A DNA stretch of 64,000 bases from Paracoccus caeni (GTDB lineage: Bacteria > Pseudomonadota > Alphaproteobacteria > Rhodobacterales > Rhodobacteraceae): contig NZ_JAEPRQ010000002.1 in the NCBI RefSeq assembly GCF_016629665.1, positions 62,001 to 126,000 on the forward strand, given 5' to 3'. Below the pieces are notes generated by a model. It was not told where the DNA came from, did not search any database, and saw only the letters and a program-made list of their open reading frames with translations. Within the stretch, counting starts at the first letter, position 1. Each line of letters starts with the position of its first letter. Positions 36,701 through 45,556 of the stretch are shown here, piece by piece. Both the position numbers and the translations under genes were made by a program.

Positions 36701-37702
36701 TTACGAGAAGCCCAGAATCCTGCGCCATCCGATCCGCCCGGCAAGCCGATCCAGCAGCAGCGGACCGATCACGCCGAGGCTTCCCCCCAGCAGGACATGA
36801 ATGGCGATTCCGGTGATCCCGGCCACCTCCAGCGCCGCTCTGATCCCGCCCGAGAAAATCGTATGCGCCAGAAAGATCGCCATCGAGGCGACCCCGCAAC
36901 GGCGCAGCAGGGCGCCCATACTGCCCCGCAGCGGCTGATAAGAAATCATCAGCAACAGGCCCGACACCGCCGCCAGCCCAATCGCCAATGAGAACGGATA
37001 GCCCTGCGGTGAAGCCGACATCGCGGCGATACCGACGGACAGCAGGAACGCCACGCACCCCATAATCGCGGGAAACGGCCCAAGACGCCGTGCGCGCTGG
37101 ATCAGCGAAAGCCGGGCAATGGCGATACCCGCGATGAAATAGGGAAGATGCCGCAGCGCCTGCTCGGTCCAGACGCTCGCCTGCAGATTGGCGTTCGCGG
37201 CAAAAAGGCCGATGAGCAGCAGGGTTGCCAAGACGGGCCGCCGGATGCCGACCGCGCCGATCACAAGGATCAGGAACAGCGCCCAGAGAAACCAGAAATG
37301 CGCGCGTGGCGGCAGCGGCAGGAACGGAAATTCGGACCAGCCCAGCGGCGAATTGGCATAGGCCCCGGCAAACAGCCGCAGGGCGAAGAAAATCCATGTC
37401 CACAGGAAAAGTGGCCAGATCAACCGCTCAGCCCGGCCGGCGATGAAGACCGGAAGCGGCTTTCGGCGAGCAGCGGGAAGAAAAATCAGCCCCGCCAGCA
37501 CGAAGAACAGCGGCATGTGGAAGGCATAGATGCCACGATCAATCGCCATGACCAGCGGGGTCGCGGGCAGGATGTCGGCATCGACCAGCCCGCGCAGCGC
37601 GTGGCCCACCACCACCAGAATGATGCCGATCCCGCGCGCCTGATCGATCCAGTCCAGCCTTGGGCGGACCTTCAGCACTTGGGGGTCGGGAACGCGCTGC
37701 AT
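36701..37702 (-). CDS. Acyltransferase family 3 membrane protein
   Basis: A 333-residue integral membrane acyltransferase with about ten segments. Typical family features: WIDQARGIGIILVVVGHALRG at the N-terminus, then YAFHMPLFFVLAGL and RAERLIWPLFLWTWIF. It acetylates sugars or lipids in other bacteria; its substrate here is unknown. I use MQRVPDP (37702) because the earlier in-frame ATG at 37732 lies inside the rplT terminator. Confidence 0.9.
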   Translation of the reverse strand: MQRVPDPQVLKVRPRLDWIDQARGIGIILVVVGHALRGLVDADILPATPLVMAIDRGIYAFHMPLFFVLAGLIFLPAARRKPLPVFIAGRAERLIWPLFLWTWIFFALRLFAGAYANSPLGWSEFPFLPLPPRAHFWFLWALFLILVIGAVGIRRPVLATLLLIGLFAANANLQASVWTEQALRHLPYFIAGIAIARLSLIQRARRLGPFPAIMGCVAFLLSVGIAAMSASPQGYPFSLAIGLAAVSGLLLMISYQPLRGSMGALLRRCGVASMAIFLAHTIFSGGIRAALEVAGITGIAIHVLLGGSLGVIGPLLLDRLAGRIGWRRILGFS

Positions 37703-37719
37703 CACAATAGGCTCTGACC

Positions 37720-37758
37720 AAAAAGAAACCATGCCGGAATTGCGTCCGGCATGGTTTC
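37720..37758 (-). terminator. Intrinsic terminator of rplT
   Basis: A 14-bp stem GAAACCATGCCGGA/TCCGGCATGGTTTC (37725-37738 with 37745-37758), loop of 6, followed by five T (after one C-equivalent) on the minus strand. It ends the rpmI-rplT transcript 60 bases after rplT. Confidence 0.93.
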
Positions 37759-37819
37759 AGAACTTGCGATCAGGTCCAAGTCAAGCGCGACCGGCAGGTC
37801 ACCGCTCAACCCTCTGCGA

Positions 37820-38179
37820 TCAGGCTGCGGCTTTCGCCTTTTCAACGATAGCGCCGAATGCTTCGGGCTCGTTGATGGCCAGATCGGCCAGAACCTTGCG
37901 GTCAACCTCGATCCCGGCTTTCGCCAGCAGGTTGATGAAACGCGAATAGGTCATTTCGGCATCGACCAGACGGACGGCAGCATTGATCCGCTGAATCCAC
38001 AGCGCGCGGAAGTTGCGCTTGCGGTTCTTGCGGTCGCGGGTCGCGTATTGGTTTGCCTTGTCCACGGCTTGCGTGGCGGTGCGGAAGTTGCGCGAACGGG
38101 CGCCATAATACCCTTTGGCCGCATCAAGAACCTTCTTGTGACGGGCGTGGGTAACCTTGCCGGATTTAACTCGTGCCAT
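37820..38179 (-). CDS. rplT: 50S ribosomal protein L20
   Basis: A 119-residue rRNA-binding assembly protein, with the family start [21 protein letters not shown] and full length. It lies 17 bases downstream of rpmI. L20 represses its own operon in enterobacteria through an mRNA site; such a site is not evident here. Confidence 0.98.
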   Translation of the reverse strand: MARVKSGKVTHARHKKVLDAAKGYYGARSRNFRTATQAVDKANQYATRDRKNRKRNFRALWIQRINAAVRLVDAEMTYSRFINLLAKAGIEVDRKVLADLAINEPEAFGAIVEKAKAAA

Positions 38180-38196
38180 TGTTCAGTTCCCCTCGA

Positions 38197-38397
38197 TCAG
38201 CGGTTATAGGGCATGTATTTCTTGACGATCTTGGCATCCGCGTCCGACAGGACGGTGGTGCCGCGCGCGTCACGAATGAATTTCGTGGTACGCTTGATCA
38301 TGCCGTGGCGCTTACCAGCCTGGGCGGATTTCACCTTGCCCGAAGCCGTGAACGAGAACCGCTTCTTGGCGGCAGATTTGGTCTTCATCTTCGGCAT
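38197..38397 (-). CDS. rpmI: 50S ribosomal protein L35
   Basis: A 66-residue protein starting [14 protein letters not shown]. The first ATG of the frame (38403) directly follows AAGGAG and has no spacer, so the next ATG (38397, spacing 6) is the real start and gives the usual length. In an operon with rplT. Confidence 0.97.
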   Translation of the reverse strand: MPKMKTKSAAKKRFSFTASGKVKSAQAGKRHGMIKRTTKFIRDARGTTVLSDADAKIVKKYMPYNR

Positions 38398-38507
38398 TTT
38401 CATCTCCTTGGATCAGAGTGAACGCGCGACTCGGCAATGCCATATTGGCCGGACGCACGGGTAGGAAGCGCGCCGTATAAGCGCGCCCCGCGGATTTGGC
38501 AAGAGGG

Positions 38508-38783
38508 TCAGTTCGTTACCGCACCCTCGGGTTCCGCGACGGGTTCTTCGGCAACGGGTGCCGCTGCGCCCTCGCCCCCGGTCAGCCGGTCCCATGCCGC
38601 AAACACGGATTCGGGCTGCAACGGCTCATCGCTGGTATAGGCCGCGGCGAAGATCGCCACGATGCCAAGGATCAGCATGATCGCGGCGGCGCGCGGCGGT
38701 TGCGTCTGCAAAAGCTGCACCACAGCGGCAATGACCGAGATCGCACAAAGCGCCACCCCGGCCAGAAGAAGATAGTCAGACAT
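38508..38783 (-). CDS. Small membrane protein with acidic tail, 91 residues
   Basis: Two hydrophobic segments (about 4-23 and 32-49), then a Pro/Glu/Ala-rich tail (VAEEPVAEPEGAVTN). No recognised family. It is followed on the minus strand by a GCGCGC hairpin at 38468-38486 without T-run. It lies 30 bases downstream of pyk on the same strand. Confidence 0.65.
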   Translation of the reverse strand: MSDYLLLAGVALCAISVIAAVVQLLQTQPPRAAAIMLILGIVAIFAAAYTSDEPLQPESVFAAWDRLTGGEGAAAPVAEEPVAEPEGAVTN

Positions 38784-38813
38784 AGGCTCGCCTTCTTTGG
38801 GTCGGTCCGTCGA

Positions 38814-40259
38814 TTACTCTGGGTCCGAGGCGTAGATCAAGCGCTCATCACAGGGGGCGATCCGCACGATATTGGTGGTGCCGGGCACGTTGAAGGGCAC
38901 ACCGGCGATCACCACCACCTGACGCGTCTCATCGGCGAAACCGAAGTCGCGGGCGGCGCGGGTGGCGTTCACCACCGCTTCCTTGAAGCGGTAAAGGCGC
39001 GGCGTCATCACGCAATGGGTGCCCCAGAGAAGGGTCATCTGACGCAGCACCGTCTCGATCGGGCTCAGCGCGATGATCGGGACGCGCGGGCGTTCACGGG
39101 CGATCAGCCGCAGGGTCTTGCCCGATTGGCTGAAGGCGCAGATCGCGGCCACGTCGGTCGTCTCGGCAATCTCGCGCGAGGCGGTGACGATGGCGTCGGC
39201 GACGCTGTGCAGCTCGGCCTGACGGGCGGCTTCGATGATATTGCGATAGTTCGGATCGGCCTCGACCGAGCGGGCGACGTTGTCCATCGTCTGCACGGCC
39301 TGGATCGGGAAGGAACCGGCGGCGCTTTCGGCGGACAGCATGACGGCATCGGTGCCTTCATAGATTGCGTTGGCGACATCGCTGACCTCGGCCCGCGTCG
39401 GCACCGGGCTTTCGATCATCGATTCCAACATCTGCGTGGCGACGATCACCGGCTTCGCCGCCGCGCGGCACTTGCGGACCAGCCGCTTCTGGATCGGCGG
39501 CACCGAATGCACCGGCAGTTCGACGCCCAGATCGCCCCGCGCCACCATGATCCCGTCCGAAGCGGTCAGAATCTCTTCGAACGCATTTACCGCAGCAGGT
39601 TTTTCGATCTTGGAAATGACGGCGGCGCGACCGCGCGCCAGTTCCTTCGCCTCCAGCACGTCCTGTGCGCGTTGCACGAAGGACAAAGCCAGCCAGTCCA
39701 CGCCCAGTTCGCAGGCAAATTCCAGATCGGCCCGGTCCTTGTCGGACAGCGCCGCCAGCGGCAGCACCACATCGGGCACGTTCACGCCCTTGCGGTCCGA
39801 AATCGTGCCCGCGACCGTCACCGTGCATTCGGCGAAATCCGGGCCGCATTCGTTCACGCTGAGGCGGATCTTGCCGTCATTGACCAGCAGTTCGCTATTC
39901 GGCACCAGCGCCTGAAAAATCTCGGGATGCGGCAGCTGCACCCGCGTCGCATCGCCGGGCGCAGAGTTTAGATCGAAGCGAAAGCGGTCGCCAACGCCCA
40001 GTTCATGCGGACCGGCGGCAAACTGACCAACGCGCAGCTTCGGCCCCTGAAGATCGGCCAGAATGGCAATCGGACGCCCGGTTTCGGTCTCGACCGCGCG
40101 GATCGCATTGTAGCGTTCGCGGTGGTCCTCATGGTTGCCGTGGCTCATGTTCAGGCGGAATACGTCTGCTCCGGCGTCAAACAGTGCCCTGATCATCTCC
40201 TTGGTAGATGACGCCGGTCCCAAAGTAGCTACGATCTTTACGTTGCGATGTCTTCTCAT
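38814..40259 (-). CDS. pyk: Pyruvate kinase
   Basis: Glycolytic enzyme converting phosphoenolpyruvate and ADP to pyruvate and ATP. The 481-residue protein starts MRRHRNVKIVATLGPAS and has ISKIEKPAA (catalytic lysine) and MVARGDLGVELP. The C-terminal allosteric domain is present. Divergent from the N-formylglutamate amidohydrolase gene, 96 bases away. Length is normal. Confidence 0.97.
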   Translation of the reverse strand: MRRHRNVKIVATLGPASSTKEMIRALFDAGADVFRLNMSHGNHEDHRERYNAIRAVETETGRPIAILADLQGPKLRVGQFAAGPHELGVGDRFRFDLNSAPGDATRVQLPHPEIFQALVPNSELLVNDGKIRLSVNECGPDFAECTVTVAGTISDRKGVNVPDVVLPLAALSDKDRADLEFACELGVDWLALSFVQRAQDVLEAKELARGRAAVISKIEKPAAVNAFEEILTASDGIMVARGDLGVELPVHSVPPIQKRLVRKCRAAAKPVIVATQMLESMIESPVPTRAEVSDVANAIYEGTDAVMLSAESAAGSFPIQAVQTMDNVARSVEADPNYRNIIEAARQAELHSVADAIVTASREIAETTDVAAICAFSQSGKTLRLIARERPRVPIIALSPIETVLRQMTLLWGTHCVMTPRLYRFKEAVVNATRAARDFGFADETRQVVVIAGVPFNVPGTTNIVRIAPCDERLIYASDPE

Positions 40260-40355
40260 ACGTCCCGCCCTTCCACGTTTAGCGCTATCTATGCCGTAAA
40301 GCGGACCTCACGGCAACTGGCGTCTGGCCTTCGTCCGACATAGACATGGTTCACC

Positions 40356-41114
40356 ATGAAAGACGACAAGCCAATGACAGAACATGCCTTCCGGACCGTC
40401 GGCGAGGATCGCCCTTCCCGCTGGCTGATCACTTGTGACCACGCAACGAACCGGGTGCCGGACTGGCTCAACGGCGGCTCTCTGGGCATCGCGCCCGAGG
40501 ATATGGCCCGCCATATCGCCTATGACGTTGGCGCGGCGGGACTGACGCTTGCACTGGCCGAGCGGATGGATGCGCCGGCGATCCTGACCGATTTCTCGCG
40601 CCTCGTGATCGATCCGAACCGGGGCGAGGATGACCCGACGCTGCTGATGCGGCTTTACGACGGCACGGTGATCCCGGCGAACAAAACCGCCGATCTGGCC
40701 GAGCGTGAACGGCGGCTGAACCTGCTGCACCGCCCCTATCATGCCGCGCTGGAGGCTCTGGCCGCACGCCATGCCCAACGCTGCATCTGTGCGATCCACA
40801 GCTTCACCCCGCAACTGCGAGGCCGCCCGCCACGCCCGTGGCATGTCGGCATCCTCTATTCGCACGAGGATTCGCGACTGGGCGCGGCCATGGTGCGCGC
40901 CTGCCGGGAAGAGGGTTGGGTGACGGGCGAGAACCAGCCCTATGACGGACATCTGCAAGGTGATTCCATTGACCGGCACGCGCTGCGCCATGGCCGCCCG
41001 AACATGCTGATCGAGATCAGGAACGATCTGATCGCCACGCCTGACGGACAAGCCGAATGGGCGGTTCGCCTCGCCCCGGTGATCGCCCGCGTTCTTGAAG
41101 AGAGCGGGCTTTAG
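40356..41114 (+). CDS. N-formylglutamate amidohydrolase family protein
   Basis: A 252-residue zinc-dependent hydrolase family member. Landmarks: LITCDHATNRVP with likely metal ligands, DFSRLVIDPNRG and AIHSFTP. In the Hut pathway it would act on N-formylglutamate, but no hut genes are nearby, so the substrate is open. The start at 40356 is MKDDKPMTEHAF; M7 is an alternative. Structured repeat R1 begins 26 bases after the stop. Confidence 0.9.
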   Translation: MKDDKPMTEHAFRTVGEDRPSRWLITCDHATNRVPDWLNGGSLGIAPEDMARHIAYDVGAAGLTLALAERMDAPAILTDFSRLVIDPNRGEDDPTLLMRLYDGTVIPANKTADLAERERRLNLLHRPYHAALEALAARHAQRCICAIHSFTPQLRGRPPRPWHVGILYSHEDSRLGAAMVRACREEGWVTGENQPYDGHLQGDSIDRHALRHGRPNMLIEIRNDLIATPDGQAEWAVRLAPVIARVLEESGL

Positions 41115-41140
41115 CTCCCGTGCCGACTGAGAGCTGAGGG

Positions 41141-41307
41141 CCGTGCCCGACCGTCGGGTGGGCACGGCAACGCTTGTGCCGGACACTTTATGGTGCCGCC
41201 CGGTCGGACCTCACCTTGCGCGAGACATCACCAAAGTGCCCACCCGGTGGGGGCGGTCGGGCACGGCCCGGCGGTGCCTGCGGCACCTTGATTCCGGGCG
41301 AGCGCTT
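41141..41307. repeat. Structured intergenic repeat, copy R1
   Basis: A 167-base element. Outer arm CCGTGCCCGACCG (41141-41153) pairs perfectly with CGGTCGGGCACGG (41254-41266); inner arm GGGTGGGCAC (41156-41165) pairs with GTGCCCACCC (41236-41245); a 3' hairpin GGTGCC/GGCACC (41273-41287) follows; then TTGATTCCGGGCG and GCGCTT close the element. Conserved middle: CACTTTATGGTGCCGCCC. It lies between the amidohydrolase stop and the RNA ligase gene. See R2 and R3. Confidence 0.9.
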
Positions 41308-41469
41308 GAGCCACACCGCCATCGTTGAAGAGCTGAGGGCTGGTGTCGTCTGTCAGATATTTCTGTCTTTCAGTCAAATTTCTGACCCAAGAGGCCTCCA
41401 ATCCGGGATCAGGCAATCGACGTTAAGAGCCCATAGCTGCCGATCAGCACTTTGTGCTAACACCTGTCC

Positions 41470-42090
41470 ATGAAAAAATACGGCCGCACATTTCACCTGC
41501 CAATTTCACCCGGCGCCACCAGCGACGACAAGATCATGTCGTCACTGGATGGGCTTAAAGTCGAAGACCTCGTTGTCACAGAAAAAATGGATGGCGAGAA
41601 TACGACCATTCATTCAGGCGGCTCCCACGCGCGCAGCCCGGACAGCCGCTACCACCCCTCCCGCGATTGGCTCAAAGCGTTTGCCGCAGGTATTTCGCCC
41701 TATCTGATGGAAGGTGAGCGCATCGTTGGTGAGAACCTCTACGCACGCCATTCTGTAGCATATGATGCGCTGCCTTCATATTTCCTGGGTTTCGCCTGGA
41801 TCGTGCATGAGGAGGTGCAGCCGTGGGATCTGACCTTGGCGCGGTTTGAGGAGTTACGCGTTCAAGCGGTGCCAACGCTCTATCGCGGCCCCTATCAGAA
41901 TGGCATTTTTGATCGCCTTGCAAAGTCCCTCGATTTGACGAGGCAGGAGGGTTTCGTGGTGCGCACGGCAGAGGGGTTCATGGAAAGTGCGATGCCAGAA
42001 CGCGTAGGCAAGTATGTGCGGGAAGGGCACGTCCAGTCAGAGATACATTGGATGAAGGCCGAACTCATACCCAACAAGCTTGCTGACTGA
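41470..42090 (+). CDS. Stand-alone RNA ligase family protein
   Basis: A 206-residue nucleotidyltransferase fold resembling the Rnl2 class. Motif I is EKMDGE with the AMP-accepting lysine K39, motif III-like GENLYARHS (87-95), motif IV EGFVVR (160-165), and motif V VGKYVR (179-184). Seals 3'-OH and 5'-phosphate RNA ends in related proteins. There is no kinase, phosphatase or toxin partner nearby. It is bracketed by repeats R1 (163 bases before) and R2 (150 bases after), in the same orientation. Slightly more AT-rich than its neighbours. Confidence 0.85.
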   Translation: MKKYGRTFHLPISPGATSDDKIMSSLDGLKVEDLVVTEKMDGENTTIHSGGSHARSPDSRYHPSRDWLKAFAAGISPYLMEGERIVGENLYARHSVAYDALPSYFLGFAWIVHEEVQPWDLTLARFEELRVQAVPTLYRGPYQNGIFDRLAKSLDLTRQEGFVVRTAEGFMESAMPERVGKYVREGHVQSEIHWMKAELIPNKLAD

Positions 42091-42242
42091 CCGGCAGCTT
42101 TGTCCGCATAGCAGACGCCGTGGATCCGGTGAAGTGGGTCAGCTTTGCTTGACGGTTGGGGTGGAAGTGCCTGACGGGACCAGCCGACAAGCACATGAAT
42201 TCATCGCCCTGTGAGTCAAATATCTGTGGAATCAGACAGCGG

Positions 42243-42416
42243 GGCACAGCCGGGGATGGGCACCTGCAACACTTGTGCCTGACACTTTATGGTGCCGCCC
42301 CGTCGAACATTCCCGTGGCGCGCAGCCTCGCCAAAGTGCCCAGCCGCGGGACGGCTGTGCGCTGCCCGGCGTCGCCCGAGGGCGACTTGATTCCGGGCGG
42401 GCGCTTCACAGTCGAA
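42243..42416. repeat. Structured intergenic repeat, copy R2
   Basis: A 174-base copy. Outer arm GCACAGCCG (42244-42252) pairs with CGGCTGTGC (42352-42360), and differs from the R1/R3 arm sequence but keeps the pairing; inner arm TGGGCAC (42257-42263) pairs with GTGCCCA (42336-42342); 3' hairpin GTCGCCC/GGGCGAC (42371-42386). The element ends 6 bases before the stop of the transaminase gene (minus strand). Confidence 0.9.
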
Positions 42417-42421
42417 CGGCT

Positions 42422-43282
42422 TCAGACCGCAGCCTTGCGCATCTCTTCCAGATAGATCTCGCGCAGACGTGTCGCGACCGGACCCACCTGCCCTGCGCCG
42501 ACAGCCGCGCCGTCGATCTCGACCACCGGCATCACGAAGGCCGAGGCCGAGGTAATGAAAGCCTCATCCGCCGCCTGCGCCTCGGCGATGGTAAAGCTGC
42601 GCTCTTCCACCTTCATCTGCGCCTCGCTGGCAAAGCGCAACACGGCCGCGCGGGTGATCCCGTGCAGAATGTCATGCGACAGCGCGCGGGTGATGATCGT
42701 GTTGCCCTTGACGATATAGGCGTTGTTCGAAGTGCCCTCGGTCACTTGGCCATCCTCGACCAGCCATGCATCATCGACGCCGCGCGCCTTGGCCTCCATC
42801 TTGGCCATCGACGGGTAAAGCAGCTGCACCGTCTTGATGTCGCGCCGCGACCAGCGCAGATCCTCGACACTGATCACCTTCCAGCCGGTCTTGGCCGCCG
42901 GATTGTCGGCGAGGCCCGGCTTTGCCTGCGTGAACATCACCACGGTCGGCACGGTATCTTCGGGCGGATAGGCGAAGTCGCGATCGCCCGGATTGCCGCG
43001 CGTCACCTGCAAATAGATCATCCCGTCGGTGATGCCGTTATTCTCGATCAACGTGCGCTGGACGTTTAGATATTCCTCATCCGTCAGCGGGTTGCCCATG
43101 GAAAGCTCGGACAGCGACCGCTTCAGCCGCTCGATATGGCCGTCGAAGTCCAACAGCTTGCCGTCCAGCACGCTGACCACTTCATAGACGCCATCGGCCA
43201 TCAGGAAGCCACGGTCGAAGATCGAGACCGTCGCCCGGTCCTCGGGCAGATATTCACCGTTCACATAGACTGTCCGTGTCAT
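42422..43282 (-). CDS. dat: D-amino-acid transaminase
   Basis: Class IV PLP aminotransferase, 286 residues, starting MTRTVYVNGEYLPED. The PLP lysine is K150 (DIKTVQLLYPS) and E182 lies in TEGTSNN. Amino-acid specificity is inferred from overall similarity to D-AAT rather than BCAT; the latter is possible. It may supply D-Ala/D-Glu. The upstream extension to 43324 lacks homology. Repeat R2 abuts its 3' end. Confidence 0.9.
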   Translation of the reverse strand: MTRTVYVNGEYLPEDRATVSIFDRGFLMADGVYEVVSVLDGKLLDFDGHIERLKRSLSELSMGNPLTDEEYLNVQRTLIENNGITDGMIYLQVTRGNPGDRDFAYPPEDTVPTVVMFTQAKPGLADNPAAKTGWKVISVEDLRWSRRDIKTVQLLYPSMAKMEAKARGVDDAWLVEDGQVTEGTSNNAYIVKGNTIITRALSHDILHGITRAAVLRFASEAQMKVEERSFTIAEAQAADEAFITSASAFVMPVVEIDGAAVGAGQVGPVATRLREIYLEEMRKAAV

Positions 43283-43448
43283 CGAGATCCTCCGTAGCGG
43301 CACGCGGCACGGTCGTGCGCCCAAATGCCCGCCGCCGTCAACCCATCCCGGACCAACCGCGCAGGAAATGATCTTTCCCCTGTTGCATCATCCAGTGCGA
43401 AACATTATTGCTGGATTCGCGTCGAATGTTTTCAAACAGGATCCGATA

Positions 43449-44405
43449 ATGAGTTTCCGCACGCAGCCCCTGCCCCCGGCACGCCTGAACAGGTGTCAGC
43501 TTTTTGGGCCGGGTTCGCGCGTGAGCCTGTTTGAAAAGATGGCGAAATCCGATGCCGATGTGATCAATCTGGACCTTGAGGATTCGGTCGCGCCGGATGA
43601 CAAGGAACAGGCGCGCAAGAACATCATTCAGGCAATCGGCGACATCGACTGGGGGCAGAAAACCCTGTCGGTCAGGATCAACGGGCTGGACACGCCCTTC
43701 TGGTATCGCGATGTCGTCGATCTTCTGGAACAGGCGGGCGAACGGCTGGACCAGATCATGATCCCGAAAGTCGGGAACGCCGCCGATATCTATGCCGTCG
43801 ATGCGCTGGTCACCGCGGTAGAGCGCGCCAAGGGCCGCAGCAAACCGATCCGCTTCGAGGTTATCATCGAAAGCGCCGCCGGTATCTGCCATGTCGAGGA
43901 AATCGCCGCCTCGTCGCCACGGATGGAGGCGGTCAGTCTGGGTGCGGCGGATTTCGCGGCCTCGATGGGCATGGCCACGACCGGAATTGGCGGCACGCAA
44001 GAGAATTACTACATGATCAGGGAAGGGCAGAAATACTGGCCCGATCCGTGGCACTGGGCGCAGACCGCAATCGTCGCCGCCTGCCGCACGCATGGGCTGC
44101 TGCCGGTCGATGGCCCCTTCGGCGATTTCAGTGATACCGACGGTTTCGTCGCGCAGGCCCGCCGCTCGGCCACGTTGGGCATGGTCGGCAAATGGGCGAT
44201 CCATCCCAGTCAGGTAGCGCTGGCCAACGAAGTCTTTTCGCCCAGCGAAGCCGCCATCGGCGAAGCGCGCGAGATTCTGGCAGCAATGGATGAGGCCAAG
44301 CGTTCCGGCGCGGGAGCCACAGTTTACAAAGGTCGTCTGGTTGATATCGCCTCGATCAAGCAGGCCGAGGTGATCGTCCGTCAGGCGGAACTGATCGCGG
44401 GATAA
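43449..44405 (+). CDS. mcl1: L-malyl-CoA/beta-methylmalyl-CoA lyase
   Basis: A 318-residue CitE-family lyase like Rhodobacter Mcl1, which cleaves malyl-CoA and condenses glyoxylate with acyl-CoA in the ethylmalonyl-CoA pathway. Motifs: LFGPGSRVSLFEKMAKS, NLDLEDSVAPDDK and the catalytic-site VIIESAAG. Start MSFRTQPLPPAR. Glyoxylate-cycle-free acetate use is implied if other pathway genes are elsewhere (inference). Confidence 0.93.
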   Translation: MSFRTQPLPPARLNRCQLFGPGSRVSLFEKMAKSDADVINLDLEDSVAPDDKEQARKNIIQAIGDIDWGQKTLSVRINGLDTPFWYRDVVDLLEQAGERLDQIMIPKVGNAADIYAVDALVTAVERAKGRSKPIRFEVIIESAAGICHVEEIAASSPRMEAVSLGAADFAASMGMATTGIGGTQENYYMIREGQKYWPDPWHWAQTAIVAACRTHGLLPVDGPFGDFSDTDGFVAQARRSATLGMVGKWAIHPSQVALANEVFSPSEAAIGEAREILAAMDEAKRSGAGATVYKGRLVDIASIKQAEVIVRQAELIAG

Positions 44406-44458
44406 GAGCTACCACCGGCGAGGATCAGTGGAGGGGTCCAAGCCGAATGTGGGGGGAG

Positions 44459-44495
44459 ACGGGCCTCGCTGAAAGATGCGGGGCCCGTTGCATTT
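44459..44495 (+). terminator. Putative terminator of mcl1
   Basis: Stem ACGGGCC/GGCCCGT with a 16-base loop, then TTGCATTTT. It lies 54 bases after the mcl1 stop. The T-run is interrupted, so strength is uncertain. Confidence 0.55.
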
Positions 44496-44578
44496 TGAAG
44501 ATGAGCTTGGTGGGCAGCACGCTGAACCAGCGGCAAACCTTCATCGGCATGTCGGAACGCATTGCGGGCAAAGTGCCC

Positions 44579-45493
44579 CTATTGCCGCCGCCATTGGGAA
44601 GGGCTGGTCCCGTATCTCAGCTTGAACGCCCGGCTGAACGCCGCTTCCGAGTTATAACCGGCGGCTTCCGCGACTTCGCTGATCCGTCGCGTTGTCCGCT
44701 GCAACATCTCGGCCGCCTTATCCAGACGCAGGCCGATCAGATAGCGCAGCGGCGGCTCGCCCACCAGCGTCGCAAATCGACCCGCAAAGACCGAGCGTGA
44801 CATCCCTGCAGCCCGCGCCAGTTCAGAGACCGTCCATGCGCGTGCGGGCTGGGCATGCATCGCGCTCAGTGCGCGGCTGATCGCGGGATCGGAGGCACCG
44901 GAAAGCCAGCTTGCCCGTGCGTCAGGCTCTTGCGCCCACAACCGCAACACCCTGATCAGCAACAGCTCGACGATCCGCGAAATCATGATCGCGCCACCCG
45001 GTTCGCGCGTCTCGATCTCTTGCAAGGCAAAGCGCGAGGCGGTCTCCAGCCAATCCATCGCGCCGTCGGTGATCTGGCGCAGGATGATGACCTTGGGCAG
45101 GCAGGCCAACAAACGGTAAGACAGCCGCTCATCGATATGGAATGTCCCGCGCAACCATACGCAGTCGCCGAATGCGGGTTTCGCCTTCGAGGTCCCCGCT
45201 TCAGGCGACAGGGGCGGATAAGACACCGCGAAAGCCGAACCCGAGGCCAGAAGCGCGACATCGCCCCGTTCCAGCTTGGCGGGCTGCTGCCCGAATGCGT
45301 CGCAATGAAGAAGCACCGATCCGCTTCTGACGATCAGCAATGACCGCTCGGCGCTGTCGAAAACAGTCATAGCAGACAAATCAGACGAATATGCTTCCAT
45401 ATTGCCACCGATGAAGCGTATCGATGTCAGAACATCTGACAATGCATCGGGCAAATCAGGTGTTTGTGCAATGTTTTCGCGAGTAACCGTCAT
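44579..45493 (-). CDS. AraC-family transcriptional regulator
   Basis: A 304-residue regulator starting MTVTRENIAQT with an N-terminal cupin sensor (DVALLASGSAFAVSYPP) and a C-terminal AraC double helix-turn-helix (AWTVSELARAAGMSRSVFAG and RRISEVAEAAGYNSEAAFSR). Divergent from the alpha/beta hydrolase gene, with a 63-base spacer; control of that gene is the obvious guess. Confidence 0.93.
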   Translation of the reverse strand: MTVTRENIAQTPDLPDALSDVLTSIRFIGGNMEAYSSDLSAMTVFDSAERSLLIVRSGSVLLHCDAFGQQPAKLERGDVALLASGSAFAVSYPPLSPEAGTSKAKPAFGDCVWLRGTFHIDERLSYRLLACLPKVIILRQITDGAMDWLETASRFALQEIETREPGGAIMISRIVELLLIRVLRLWAQEPDARASWLSGASDPAISRALSAMHAQPARAWTVSELARAAGMSRSVFAGRFATLVGEPPLRYLIGLRLDKAAEMLQRTTRRISEVAEAAGYNSEAAFSRAFKLRYGTSPSQWRRQ

Positions 45494-45556
45494 AGTTTCT
45501 CGTTCTATCTTCTCTATTCTTCCACTGCAATTCACGCGTTCCCATGGAGGTAGTTT

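Noticed and set aside
36642..37403. N-terminal extension of the P450 ORF to 705 residues (apparent fusion)
   Set aside because: The added sequence is an out-of-frame reading of the acyltransferase gene; homology starts at the ATG at 36641.
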